Part shown: positions 1-5,018 of the stretch, one piece after another
Numbering within the stretch: position 1 is the first letter of the stretch
Layout: every line of letters begins with the position of its first letter
NCBI GenBank assembly: GCA_001770235.1
Contig: MEQN01000114.1
Location: forward strand, 1-5,518
DNA length: 5,518 bases
Source: Betaproteobacteria bacterium RBG_16_58_11
GTDB lineage: Bacteria > Pseudomonadota > Gammaproteobacteria > Burkholderiales > Thiobacteraceae
Direction of reading: 5' to 3'
The notes under the pieces: model-generated
Told to the model about the DNA's origin: nothing
Seen by the model: only the letters and a program-made list of their open reading frames with translations
The model's database searches: none
Program-made: the position numbers and the translations under genes

Positions 1-27
1 GCCTCGCATAATGATCGATCACGTCCA

Positions 28-88
28 CCTGTTCAGACTCAAACCCCGTTGGATTCACGCCCCCTGCTCAGACTCAAACCCCATTGGA
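28..88. repeat. Pair of 26-bp direct repeats at 28-53 and 63-88
   Basis: Two copies of a 26-bp sequence, both with the core TCAGACTCAAACCCC, lie 35 bp apart start to start and differ at only 2 positions (T/C at copy position 5 and G/A at copy position 21). A 9-bp unrelated spacer separates them. They sit just 5' of the point where transposase-like protein sequence begins (about 109). The reading frame through them does not resemble the helix-turn-helix region expected in an IS630 transposase. They may mark a rearrangement or part of a larger repeat outside the window; two copies are too few to call an array. Confidence 0.7.
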
Positions 89-913
89 CAATGCTGCCAA
101 GCACCTACGATCATCCCGCGTTGCGGCAACGCATCCTGGCGCAACTGGAGATGCCGCCACCGGCAGGAATGAGTACCTGGGATGGCGGCTTGCTCGCGGT
201 AAGTTTGAGCGTGTCTGCCGATGTCGTGTGGCGCATCTTGCGCAAAGAAGGGATACAACTACAACGGCATCGGTCTTGGTGCGTCAGCACCGACCCCGAG
301 TTCTCAGCCAAGTCCGCCGACGTGATTGGCTTGTACCTTAATCCGCCACACAACGCCTTGGTGCTCAGTATTGATGAGAAGCCGTCAATTCAAGCCATTG
401 AGCGAACTTGCGGTTATGTCCACACCAGCAGCGGCAAAATCGTGCGTGCGATGAAGAGCACCTACAAACGGCACGGCACGTTGAATTTGTTCGCCGCGCT
501 GCAGGTCGCCTGGAGAGATTCAAGGCAAAATTACGGCGACAAAGAAGCGCGTGGACTTTCAGGCATTTCTTGACGATGTGATTGCAGAGCAACCAAAGGG
601 GCGGGAGATCCACATTATTTTGGATAATCTTTCAACCCATAAAGGAAACGCCGACTGGCTCGCCGCCCATCCCAACGTGACACTTCACTTTACGCCCACG
701 TCGGCGAGCTGGCTCAATCAGATTGAAATATGGTTCGGAATTTTGCAGCGTAAAGCACTGCGGGGAGCAAGTTTCAAGAGTATCGATAAGCTTACGCAAG
801 CCATTAAAGATTTTACGGCCGCATACAATAAAAATGCAGCGCCGTTCGTTTGGCGCAAGCGTGAAGTTAAGGGTGCTCAGCTCCGCAATACTATTATTAA
901 CTTATGCAATTAA
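49..913 (+). pseudogene. IS630-family transposase, frameshifted and 5'-truncated
   Basis: This is a DDE transposase that would catalyse cut-and-paste movement of an IS630 element, now broken. The upstream frame (open from the window edge to a stop at 571-573) carries the first catalytic Asp in SIDEKPSIQAIERT (codon 373-375) and the conserved KSTYKRHGT. The downstream frame (readable from about 512 to 913) carries the second Asp in HIILDNLSTHK (623-625) and the Glu in SASWLNQIEIWFG (725-727), with 33 residues between them, as in DDE IS630 enzymes. It ends with the family-like WRKREVKG...NLCN tail. Inserting two bases between 510 and 511 restores ATGEIQGK, so a 2-nt deletion is the simplest explanation; no slippery heptamer is visible for programmed frameshifting. 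Similarity begins only at about 109 (YDHPALRQRIL). The region before it does not look like the N-terminal HTH, so the gene is probably also truncated. The TTG at 49 is only a nominal start. Confidence 0.85.
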
Positions 914-919
914 ACACTA
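109..919 (+). mobile_element. IS630-family insertion sequence remnant (3' part)
   Basis: The DDE transposase reading identifies an IS630-family element, a group related to Tc1/mariner. Only the 3' portion is visible: recognisable transposase sequence starts near 109 and its stop is at 911-913. A CTAG tetranucleotide lies at 917-920, four bases after the stop; IS630-type elements often insert at TA within CTAG, so this could be the right junction. No left terminal repeat is in the window, so the ends and any target duplication cannot be verified and both boundaries are approximate. Confidence 0.6.
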
Positions 920-1040
920 GTGCGCTCGTGAAGGCGCGCTCATTGCACGGTGGAAGTCCGTGCCAGGGTAAGCCAAGACCCTGTATCCTCAAGCACGAAG
1001 ACCTGGATAGGGAACCGCGTCTTCACGCGGAAAAATTCCC
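920..1040 (+). other. Run of abutting inverted repeats; possible structured-RNA or intron remnant
   Basis: Four potential hairpins follow one another with no bases between them: GCACGG/CCGTGC (945-950, 958-963), CAGGGT/ACCCTG (964-969, 978-983), TATCC/GGATA (984-988, 1005-1009) and a two-part stem GGGAA+CCGCG/CGCGG+TTCCC (1010-1019, 1026-1030, 1036-1040). Just before them is GTGCG at 920-924, the 5' consensus of group II introns (GUGYG), followed by a GCGC/GCGC pair. The second and third stems have loops of 8 and 16 nt. The array overlaps the end of a convincing minus-strand reading frame, so at least the later stems may be chance. No intron-encoded protein or domain V is present. A group II intron 5' fragment is only one interpretation. 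Confidence 0.25.
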
Positions 1041-1269
1041 GATCCACCAACTCGACGAACATGTCTGAGAACGTTGCGTAGAGCGCCAGGCGTTGCGGCG
1101 GCATATTGGCATGATATTGAAAATATCTTCCAGCCGTGTGCTGCGCAAACTCTGACGCAATCGCCTGAGTAGCGGCCGGAACCGATCTGGTTTCAAGGGT
1201 GGTCGCCGGAAATGCGGCGCCAATACCAACTACAGCTAGCAGCAATACAAAAAACAATCGGTAAAACAC
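940..1269 (-). CDS. Exported protein of unknown function, probably C-terminally truncated
   Basis: This encodes 109 residues from a GTG start preceded by GGGGGT on the minus strand (spacing about 6 nt), a plausible ribosome binding site. Residues 1-22 form a Sec signal peptide (FYRLFFVLLLAVVG, ending AFPA), so the product is exported. The mature part contains MPPQRLALYATFSDMF (56-71), DREFF (76-80) and a beta-strand-like PIQVFVLED (87-95). This pattern resembles the N-terminal region of secreted gluzincin-like (peptidase MA / DUF1570-type) proteins, where the zinc-binding HExxH lies further downstream. No HExxH is present here. The frame ends within about 15 residues of that strand, close to the IS remnant, which suggests that insertion of the mobile element removed the C-terminal domain. 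The last residues (after about 95) have no recognisable character. It lies 88 nt downstream of the lpxR-like gene on the same strand. Family assignment is tentative. Confidence 0.6.
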   Translation of the reverse strand: MFYRLFFVLLLAVVGIGAAFPATTLETRSVPAATQAIASEFAQHTAGRYFQYHANMPPQRLALYATFSDMFVELVDREFFRVKTRFPIQVFVLEDTGSWLTLARTSTVQ

Positions 1270-1357
1270 TACACACCCCCAATGGAAAAAGCCGCCGCGG
1301 ACGTCCCACTGTTGCGCTAACTCAAACTGCTTAGCTCAGGCCCCATTTTAGTCATGC

Positions 1358-2422
1358 TCAGTCGAATTGCCATCCTGCATTGAGCGAATAGAACGCCTGT
1401 TTTCTGCCGCCGCCCATGGGCGTGGTGAACTCCTCGCTGCGGCGTATATGGGTGAGCGATAGGTTGAGTTCCCGGTAGCGAAATGCGAATCCGGCGCTGA
1501 GGTCGCGCACCGCATTGCGGCGATTAACGTTCGGGCCGCCTCGGAACATCGGGCCATCGAGAAAAATATTGCGCCCCACCAGACGATAGTCGCCGCCGAC
1601 GAATACATACCACTCGCAGCAGACATTCATTGCCTGGCTATCCTGCTTACGGGTAGTTTGCAGCATCGCGCCGCCGGGCTCGATGGAATCCGGGCCGAAG
1701 CCGGTCATGCGGCTGCCGATGCGGACAATGCCGCCGACGCGCGCCAGCGTCATCACCGTGCCCACGGTGATGCCCGCATGCGGCACGATCTGGATGGTGC
1801 TGGTGCCGAACCGGCGCTTTTGCAAATAGGCGGCCATGAACGCCGGCTCGTTGGGGATTTGATTCGACCAACCCTTAGGCTGCGCCGCACCGACCAGTTT
1901 ATGCCAACCGGACTGCACGGGTTTGCCCAGCGCAGCCGGGCCGACCATGCCGATATCCAGTTCGACGGTATCCAAGCGGTTGCCGCGGATGCGTTGCACG
2001 ACGCTGCCCACGTAAAGCCATGCGGCCCAGGGTCGATCGAATGGCTGACGCTCGGTGATGCCGATATCCTTGGGGGTATAGATGTTCTGCCCGATGAAAA
2101 ATCCAAGATGGTTTCTCGGGGTTTCGCCATCAGGCCCTTCCCTGCCCATCACGTCGATAATGGCTTCCGGGATAGGCTTGAGTAGGGCTCCCACTAGCGG
2201 AATCTCGCCGCCGCCGCCCAGTTTAATACCGTTGGTGTAGTACCGATCGGAGCCGGCGAGTACATCATTCTCAATAAACACCTGAATCTGCGGGCGCTTG
2301 ATTTCATCTTTGATGGTGGCGATGGTGATCGGCTCGTCCTCAGCACGCGCGGACGCCGCCGCCACGCACAGGGCTAGCGCAAGAACAGGGATAAGAAGGC
2401 TGGGGAAAAACGGTAAACGCAT
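1358..2422 (-). CDS. lpxR: LpxR-family lipid A 3'-O-deacylase (DUF2219), outer membrane
   Basis: LpxR enzymes are 12-stranded outer-membrane barrels that remove the 3'-acyloxyacyl chain from lipid A, which lowers recognition by host innate immunity. The numbering below counts from GTG at 2434. Visible are a signal peptide ending ASARA|EDE (cleavage near 31), the family N-terminal motif FIENDVLAGSDRYYTNGIKL (53-72), GQNIYTPKD (115-123) and GPAALGKPVQSGWHKLVGA (165-183), followed by GWSNQIPNEP (188-197). These align with Salmonella LpxR and supply its active-site residues: Asn9/Asp10 as N56/D57, Thr34 as T67 and His122 as H178. The length (354 aa from ATG at 2422, 358 from GTG at 2434) is typical, and the last residues (GWQFD) resemble a terminal barrel strand. 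The ATG is preferred because MRLPFF starts a normal signal peptide; neither start has a clear Shine-Dalgarno. The gene is intact and faces away from 2588-2920. Product family is confident; activity is inferred. Confidence 0.92.
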   Translation of the reverse strand: MRLPFFPSLLIPVLALALCVAAASARAEDEPITIATIKDEIKRPQIQVFIENDVLAGSDRYYTNGIKLGGGGEIPLVGALLKPIPEAIIDVMGREGPDGETPRNHLGFFIGQNIYTPKDIGITERQPFDRPWAAWLYVGSVVQRIRGNRLDTVELDIGMVGPAALGKPVQSGWHKLVGAAQPKGWSNQIPNEPAFMAAYLQKRRFGTSTIQIVPHAGITVGTVMTLARVGGIVRIGSRMTGFGPDSIEPGGAMLQTTRKQDSQAMNVCCEWYVFVGGDYRLVGRNIFLDGPMFRGGPNVNRRNAVRDLSAGFAFRYRELNLSLTHIRRSEEFTTPMGGGRKQAFYSLNAGWQFD

Positions 2423-2467
2423 AGGGAGCACCACGCCGGGTGCGGGGTCTGAGATTCGAAGAGTGCT

Positions 2468-2486
2468 ATTCTACTCGGACGAGTAG
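2468..2486 (-). promoter_or_regulatory. Inverted repeat CTACTCG-GA-CGAGTAG over a possible lpxR -10 box
   Basis: A perfect 7-bp inverted repeat (2471-2477 and 2480-2486, 2-nt centre) lies in the divergent region between the lpxR-like gene and the small membrane-protein gene. Read on the minus strand, it is directly followed by and overlaps TAGAAT (2473-2468), a good -10 hexamer about 45 nt upstream of the ATG at 2422. No good -35 is seen at the expected distance. The placement suits a repressor or activator site controlling lpxR, but it could also be a short hairpin. This is inference from position and symmetry only. Confidence 0.4.
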
Positions 2487-2572
2487 GGCCCGAACGATGT
2501 GGCCCGCCTGGTGATTTAAAACCGGATAGCTTTGCTCAGCAGCCAGCCCGGACCTTGCGTTAACATCCGAGC

Positions 2573-2579
2573 GGAGAGG
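2573..2579 (+). promoter_or_regulatory. Ribosome binding site GGAGAGG that fixes the ATG start at 2588
   Basis: GGAGAGG ends 8 nt before ATG 2588. The longer alternative start GTG at 2579 overlaps this Shine-Dalgarno sequence and has none of its own, so the ATG is the likely start. Confidence 0.7.
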
Positions 2580-2587
2580 TGAATATC

Positions 2588-2920
2588 ATGAGCAAATCCA
2601 TCAAAGCAGCACTGTGGTCCGGGCTGGTTTTTCCTGGGGCGGGGCATCTGTTTCTGAAGTGCTACGGGCGGGGCATCGTCTTGATCGCGGTGAGCGCGAT
2701 CTGTCTTTTTATCATCGTCTCCAATGCGACCGAACAGGCCATGGCTGTGCTGGAGAAAATCGAGGCCGACGGCGGGATGCTCGACCCAAGCCGTGTTTCA
2801 GAGCTGGTATCCCAGGCGTCGACTTCAGTTGGCACGCCCACGCTGACAATCGCAACAATGCTTTTAATCGTGTGTTGGATCCTCGGGGTGGCGGACGCGT
2901 ATCGTTTAGGGAAGCGCTAG
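2588..2920 (+). CDS. Small inner-membrane protein with two TM segments, function unknown
   Basis: This encodes 110 residues from ATG 2588, chosen because GGAGAGG lies 8 nt upstream. A basic N-terminus (MSKSIKAAL) leads into the motif FPGAGHLFLKCYGRG (15-29). A hydrophobic segment follows at about 30-45 (IVLIAVSAICLFIIV), then a soluble loop of about 38 residues with acidic character (EKIEADGG), then a second hydrophobic segment at about 84-102 ending WILGVADAYRLGKR. The FPGxGHLyLk...RG and DAYRLG signatures recur in short proteobacterial membrane proteins related in outline to TM2/DUF5683-type proteins; no function is known to me. The predicted topology is a two-helix hairpin with a roughly 40-residue loop. 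It is divergent from lpxR and convergent with the Ivy-like gene, so it is probably a single-gene transcript. The reading as a gene is confident; the role is not. Confidence 0.8.
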   Translation: MSKSIKAALWSGLVFPGAGHLFLKCYGRGIVLIAVSAICLFIIVSNATEQAMAVLEKIEADGGMLDPSRVSELVSQASTSVGTPTLTIATMLLIVCWILGVADAYRLGKR

Positions 2921-3015
2921 TATTTTATTTATGAATATTGCTTAGAGAAAAAAATGCGTGGCGATGTTAAGTTTGAGCTGTTTGGCCAACTTGATACGGT
3001 TAATTTTTTCGTTGG
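2921..3015. other. Convergent intergenic region with a GCCAAC/GTTGGC inverted repeat
   Basis: These 95 A+T-rich bases lie between two convergent genes. A 6-bp inverted repeat, GCCAAC at 2985-2990 and GTTGGC at 3011-3016, encloses a 20-nt loop containing a T6 run, and an A7 run lies at 2948-2954. A bidirectional terminator would be expected here, but no canonical GC-rich hairpin followed directly by a U-run is present on either strand, so the assignment stays weak. Confidence 0.3.
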
Positions 3016-3828
3016 CTATTGGCCCTGCCGCCATTCAGCTTTCCATAAACGGTTCAACTCTCCCATGAGGCTAGCGGACGGCTGGCCGATGAAGGTGACG
3101 CGGCCGCGTTCGTAAATCTTGCCATATATCCGTCCCTGGGCCGGTGCGTAGAGCAGCACGATATTGTTGTCGCCACATTCGTGATTCTTGCATGCGCTGG
3201 CCAGGATGTATTCCACGCCGCCAATCGTGATCTTTTTATTGGTCGGACTCGGCCCATCTAAAGTAGCCAGCCAACCTAAGTTGCGCTTAGCGCCCAGCGC
3301 TTGGTAGTAAGCGGATTTAATTCGTGCGTCGTACAGCAAGCCCGGCGCGCTAAGTTCGGTGAGCGCATATTTCCGTGTCGGGGGTGTGCGCTCCGCGATT
3401 TTGCTTTCTTTAGCACCACACAGGCGGTACTTGTAAGCCAGCATGGCCGGGCCGAGGCTCGACCTCACCTTGGGGTCGCCATCGAGCGTGATGTATTGCC
3501 CAGATGCATCGCGATAAACAATGCCGAGCAACTGCATGCCGGATACCTCGCTCAACAATGCCACTTGATACTTTGGCGGCGGGGACTGTCCGAAATAGGA
3601 ATGTGCCGCCTCCAGCTTGTTTCCGGCCAGGCGCTGATTGCCCTTGAGCACAACCAGCGCCTGGGGAAACACCGTCACCCTCGGGGATGCGAGGTTTTTG
3701 CAGTCGGATAAATAGGTGCCGCCATACATTTTCATCAAGTCCGGATCCAGGGCGGCAATGGCCCGAGTCGGCAAGACGCTCCATGCGGCTAGGGCGATTG
3801 CGGCGTAGCGACGCTTGTGTGTGCTCAT
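3016..3828 (-). CDS. Exported two-domain protein with C-terminal Ivy-type lysozyme inhibitor domain
   Basis: Ivy proteins are periplasmic inhibitors of c-type lysozyme that insert a loop into the enzyme's active site. The C-terminal domain here (about 160-268) matches Ivy: GWLATLDGPS...ITIGGVEYILASACKNHECG, where CKNHECG (213-219) corresponds to the inhibitory loop CKPHDCG of E. coli Ivy, with the two cysteines and the His retained. It continues with an Ivy-like strand pair (NIVLLYAPAQGRIYGKIY). The first 26 residues form a signal peptide (YAAIALAAWSVL...TRAIAA). Residues 27-140 form a separate domain that I cannot name, with MYGGTYLSDC (34-43), SYFGQSPPPKYQVALL (77-92), DASGQYITLDGDPKV (107-121) and KYRLC (133-137); Cys43 and Cys137 could pair. 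At 270 aa it is about 110 residues longer than simple Ivy. Start: ATG 3828 has a strong GGTGGGGG site. The frame stays open upstream to 4023, but that part reads as non-coding. Confidence 0.87.
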   Translation of the reverse strand: MSTHKRRYAAIALAAWSVLPTRAIAALDPDLMKMYGGTYLSDCKNLASPRVTVFPQALVVLKGNQRLAGNKLEAAHSYFGQSPPPKYQVALLSEVSGMQLLGIVYRDASGQYITLDGDPKVRSSLGPAMLAYKYRLCGAKESKIAERTPPTRKYALTELSAPGLLYDARIKSAYYQALGAKRNLGWLATLDGPSPTNKKITIGGVEYILASACKNHECGDNNIVLLYAPAQGRIYGKIYERGRVTFIGQPSASLMGELNRLWKAEWRQGQ

Positions 3829-3835
3829 AATAATT

Positions 3836-3843
3836 CCCCCACC
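3836..3843 (-). promoter_or_regulatory. Ribosome binding site GGTGGGGG for the Ivy-like gene
   Basis: On the minus strand GGTGGGGG ends 7 nt before ATG 3828. It fixes that codon as the start instead of upstream in-frame codons as far as 4023, which would delete the signal peptide logic and lack any ribosome site. Confidence 0.7.
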
Positions 3844-3894
3844 TATTGCGTAAGGCCTTGAAAATGCGGGTAGCGGTGCCCCATGGCAGGACAC

Positions 3895-3909
3895 TATAGC
3901 CAGGCTATA
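3895..3909. promoter_or_regulatory. Perfect 7-bp inverted repeat TATAGCC-A-GGCTATA in divergent region
   Basis: A 15-bp palindrome with a single central base lies in the intergenic region between the Ivy-like gene (minus) and the 113-aa gene (plus). Each arm can serve as a -10-like element: TATAGT (3898-3893) reading towards the Ivy-like gene, and TATAAA (3906-3911) reading the other way. Convincing -35 boxes are not seen. For the plus-strand gene a second -10 candidate TACAAT lies at 3933-3938, with AAAACA about 17 nt upstream. The symmetry suggests a shared operator or divergent promoter, by position only. Confidence 0.4.
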
Positions 3910-4012
3910 AAAACAGTTTAGTAGGTCTGCACTACAATGTAAGGCGTATAAAGGCCTGATCCGGTGAAGGCCAGTTTCTTTCCTTAAATCTTGATTGCGA
4001 AAGCAGCCGATA

Positions 4013-4354
4013 ATGCAGCTCATTACTGTTTTAAACGCATGGGGAACCCCCGCGTTTGAAGCAATCCTAAAGCATGAGATCGAGCAAATGGATGCTGCAT
4101 TGCTTCCCTTGCAGCAGGGGTTATCGCAAAGCAGCTATACCGATGGCGCTAACCGCAGTGTGATGATCATCAACGTTACAGCCGGCGCAGGGTTTATTCG
4201 GGCAAAAACCGGGATTTTTTATACAGGGATGATTCCTGGTTGCAGTTGTGCAGACGACCCCACGCCCATGAGTGAGCTCGCCGAGTACTGTGAAGTGCAA
4301 TTTGATATTGACCAAATAACGGCGGAAACTACGGTAACGCTGCTGGCGGGATGA
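4013..4354 (+). CDS. Conserved-looking 113-aa cytosolic protein with C-x-C motif, function unknown
   Basis: This is read from ATG 4013 (113 residues); an upstream in-frame TTG at 3995 would add six residues without a better ribosome site. No signal peptide or membrane segment is seen. The N-terminal half is probably helical (AFEAILKHEIEQMDAALLPLQQGL, about 14-37). The rest looks like alternating beta strands: SVMIINV (49-55), FIRAKTGIFYTGMI (61-74), YCEVQFDID (92-100) and ETTVTLL (105-111). The turn PGCSCADDPTP (75-85) with Cys77 and Cys79, plus Cys93, could bind a metal or form a disulfide. I recognise the general type from uncharacterised proteobacterial proteins but know no function. The stop lies 19 nt before the next start, so it is probably co-transcribed with the coiled-coil gene. 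A weak ribosome site (GAAAG) makes the start less certain. Confidence 0.75.
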   Translation: MQLITVLNAWGTPAFEAILKHEIEQMDAALLPLQQGLSQSSYTDGANRSVMIINVTAGAGFIRAKTGIFYTGMIPGCSCADDPTPMSELAEYCEVQFDIDQITAETTVTLLAG

Positions 4355-4362
4355 GCTTTAAC

Positions 4363-4370
4363 AGGAGGGG
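4363..4370 (+). promoter_or_regulatory. Strong ribosome binding site AGGAGGGG
   Basis: AGGAGG begins at 4363 and the GGGG run ends 3 nt before ATG 4374. This is a near-perfect anti-16S complement, stronger than any other ribosome site in the window, and suggests efficient translation of the coiled-coil protein. Confidence 0.75.
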
Positions 4371-4373
4371 AAA

Positions 4374-4835
4374 ATGCGAAAAATCGGACTGTTTTGTTTC
4401 ATGGCTTGGCTGTGTTCGGCTGCGCCTGCTTGGGCCGCCGGCCCCGGCGCAAATGCGCCATCCGCCGGCCCGGCACAGGAGTTGAATGACGCGCGGGCTG
4501 ATGTGGCGAAAGCAAAGTCCCGCTTGAAAGCGGCGGATGCGGCTTACCGGTCCGCGCGCGATCGGGTGCTCGATCTGCGAGAGGAGCGGGATCGGCTATC
4601 GAGTCAGGTCGGCAACGCGGAGCGCAGGAAAATTCAAACAACCAAGAGTTGGTCCAAGCGTGCCGACGCCGCCGCCACGGATGATGTGCGCGATTCCAGA
4701 ACCGAATTAAACCGGGTAAACCGCGCCGAAGCGCGGGCAAGCACCAGGCTGGACGAAGCCACCCAGGAGCAGGAATCCGCAAGAAAGGCGCTCGCCAGCG
4801 CCGAGAAGCGCTATAAGGCGCTTGGCGGCAAGTGA
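4374..4835 (+). CDS. Exported alanine/arginine-rich coiled-coil protein, function unknown
   Basis: This encodes 153 residues from ATG 4374, behind AGGAGGGG. Residues 1-21 form a Sec signal peptide (MRKIGLFCFMAWLC, ending PAWA|AG), so the product is periplasmic or secreted; no lipobox Cys is in position. A short Gly/Pro/Ala stretch (22-33) leads into a long charged helix from about 34 to the end (ELNDARADVAKAKSRL, RVLDLREERDRLSSQV, ASTRLDEATQEQESAR), with heptad-like spacing of Ala/Leu typical of a coiled coil. One less regular segment around 85-100 (QTTKSWSKRADAAATDD) may be a turn that lets two helices pack back on each other. It lies 19 nt after the 113-aa gene and upstream of the CsgG-family gene, so it could be an accessory or cargo of that secretion protein; this is inference. 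No enzymatic motif is present. Confidence 0.85.
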   Translation: MRKIGLFCFMAWLCSAAPAWAAGPGANAPSAGPAQELNDARADVAKAKSRLKAADAAYRSARDRVLDLREERDRLSSQVGNAERRKIQTTKSWSKRADAAATDDVRDSRTELNRVNRAEARASTRLDEATQEQESARKALASAEKRYKALGGK

Positions 4836-4899
4836 AGAGATTCAGTAGCCAGCCATATCCTTCCGCACCGAAGCGAACCTGCAAAACTTGATCTATGGT

Positions 4900-4908
4900 T
4901 GCTATACT
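4900..4908 (+). promoter_or_regulatory. Candidate extended -10 promoter TGCTATACT for the CsgG-family gene
   Basis: TGC followed directly by TATACT (4903-4908) matches the extended -10 pattern TGnTATAAT at 8 of 9 defined or free positions. The -35 region about 17 nt upstream (TGCAAA, 4880-4885) is weak, as is common for extended -10 promoters. Transcription would start near 4915, giving a leader of about 100 nt before the GTG at 5019. Confidence 0.45.
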
Positions 4909-4916
4909 GTATTTGA

Positions 4917-4945
4917 TGATTTCAAATTGCCTAAGGCATTGAATC
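4917..4945 (+). other. Imperfect hairpin in the 5' leader of the CsgG-family gene
   Basis: GAT(T)TCAA at the left pairs with TTGAATC at the right, and an inner TGCC pairs with GGCA around a TAA loop, with small bulges. It begins where the predicted transcript would start and has no U-run after it, so it is not a terminator. It might stabilise the mRNA 5' end. The gap 4836-5018 otherwise holds only the promoter candidate and the ribosome site. Confidence 0.35.
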
Positions 4946-5018
4946 GTTAGTACAGGATGTATGTTTTGGGAAACAGGCATCCCGCGGTTGAACCTTAACT
5001 CTTAAGAAAGAGGCCATC

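Noticed and set aside
28..88. CRISPR array
   Set aside because: There are only two repeat copies and the spacer is 9 bp, far shorter than CRISPR spacers; no cas genes are nearby.
1270..1300. Rho-independent terminator after the lipid A deacylase gene (GCGGCGGCTTTTTCC on the minus strand)
   Set aside because: The T-run is present but the preceding CCGCGG and GGACGTCC palindromes do not form a continuous stem directly before it.
1658..2185. Long plus-strand open frame (175 codons) opposite the lipid A deacylase gene
   Set aside because: It is antisense to a clearly real LpxR-family gene, is His/Ala/Arg-rich without domain character, and has no ribosome site; it is a shadow of the G+C-rich coding strand.
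3829..4023. 65-codon upstream extension of the Ivy-like gene on the minus strand
   Set aside because: It would bury the signal peptide, it overlaps the promoter region and the start of the divergent gene, and a strong ribosome site sits just before ATG 3828.
4399..4980. 193-codon minus-strand frame opposite the coiled-coil gene
   Set aside because: It is Arg/Pro/His-rich low-quality sequence without a start signal; the plus strand has a strong ribosome site, signal peptide and coiled coil.
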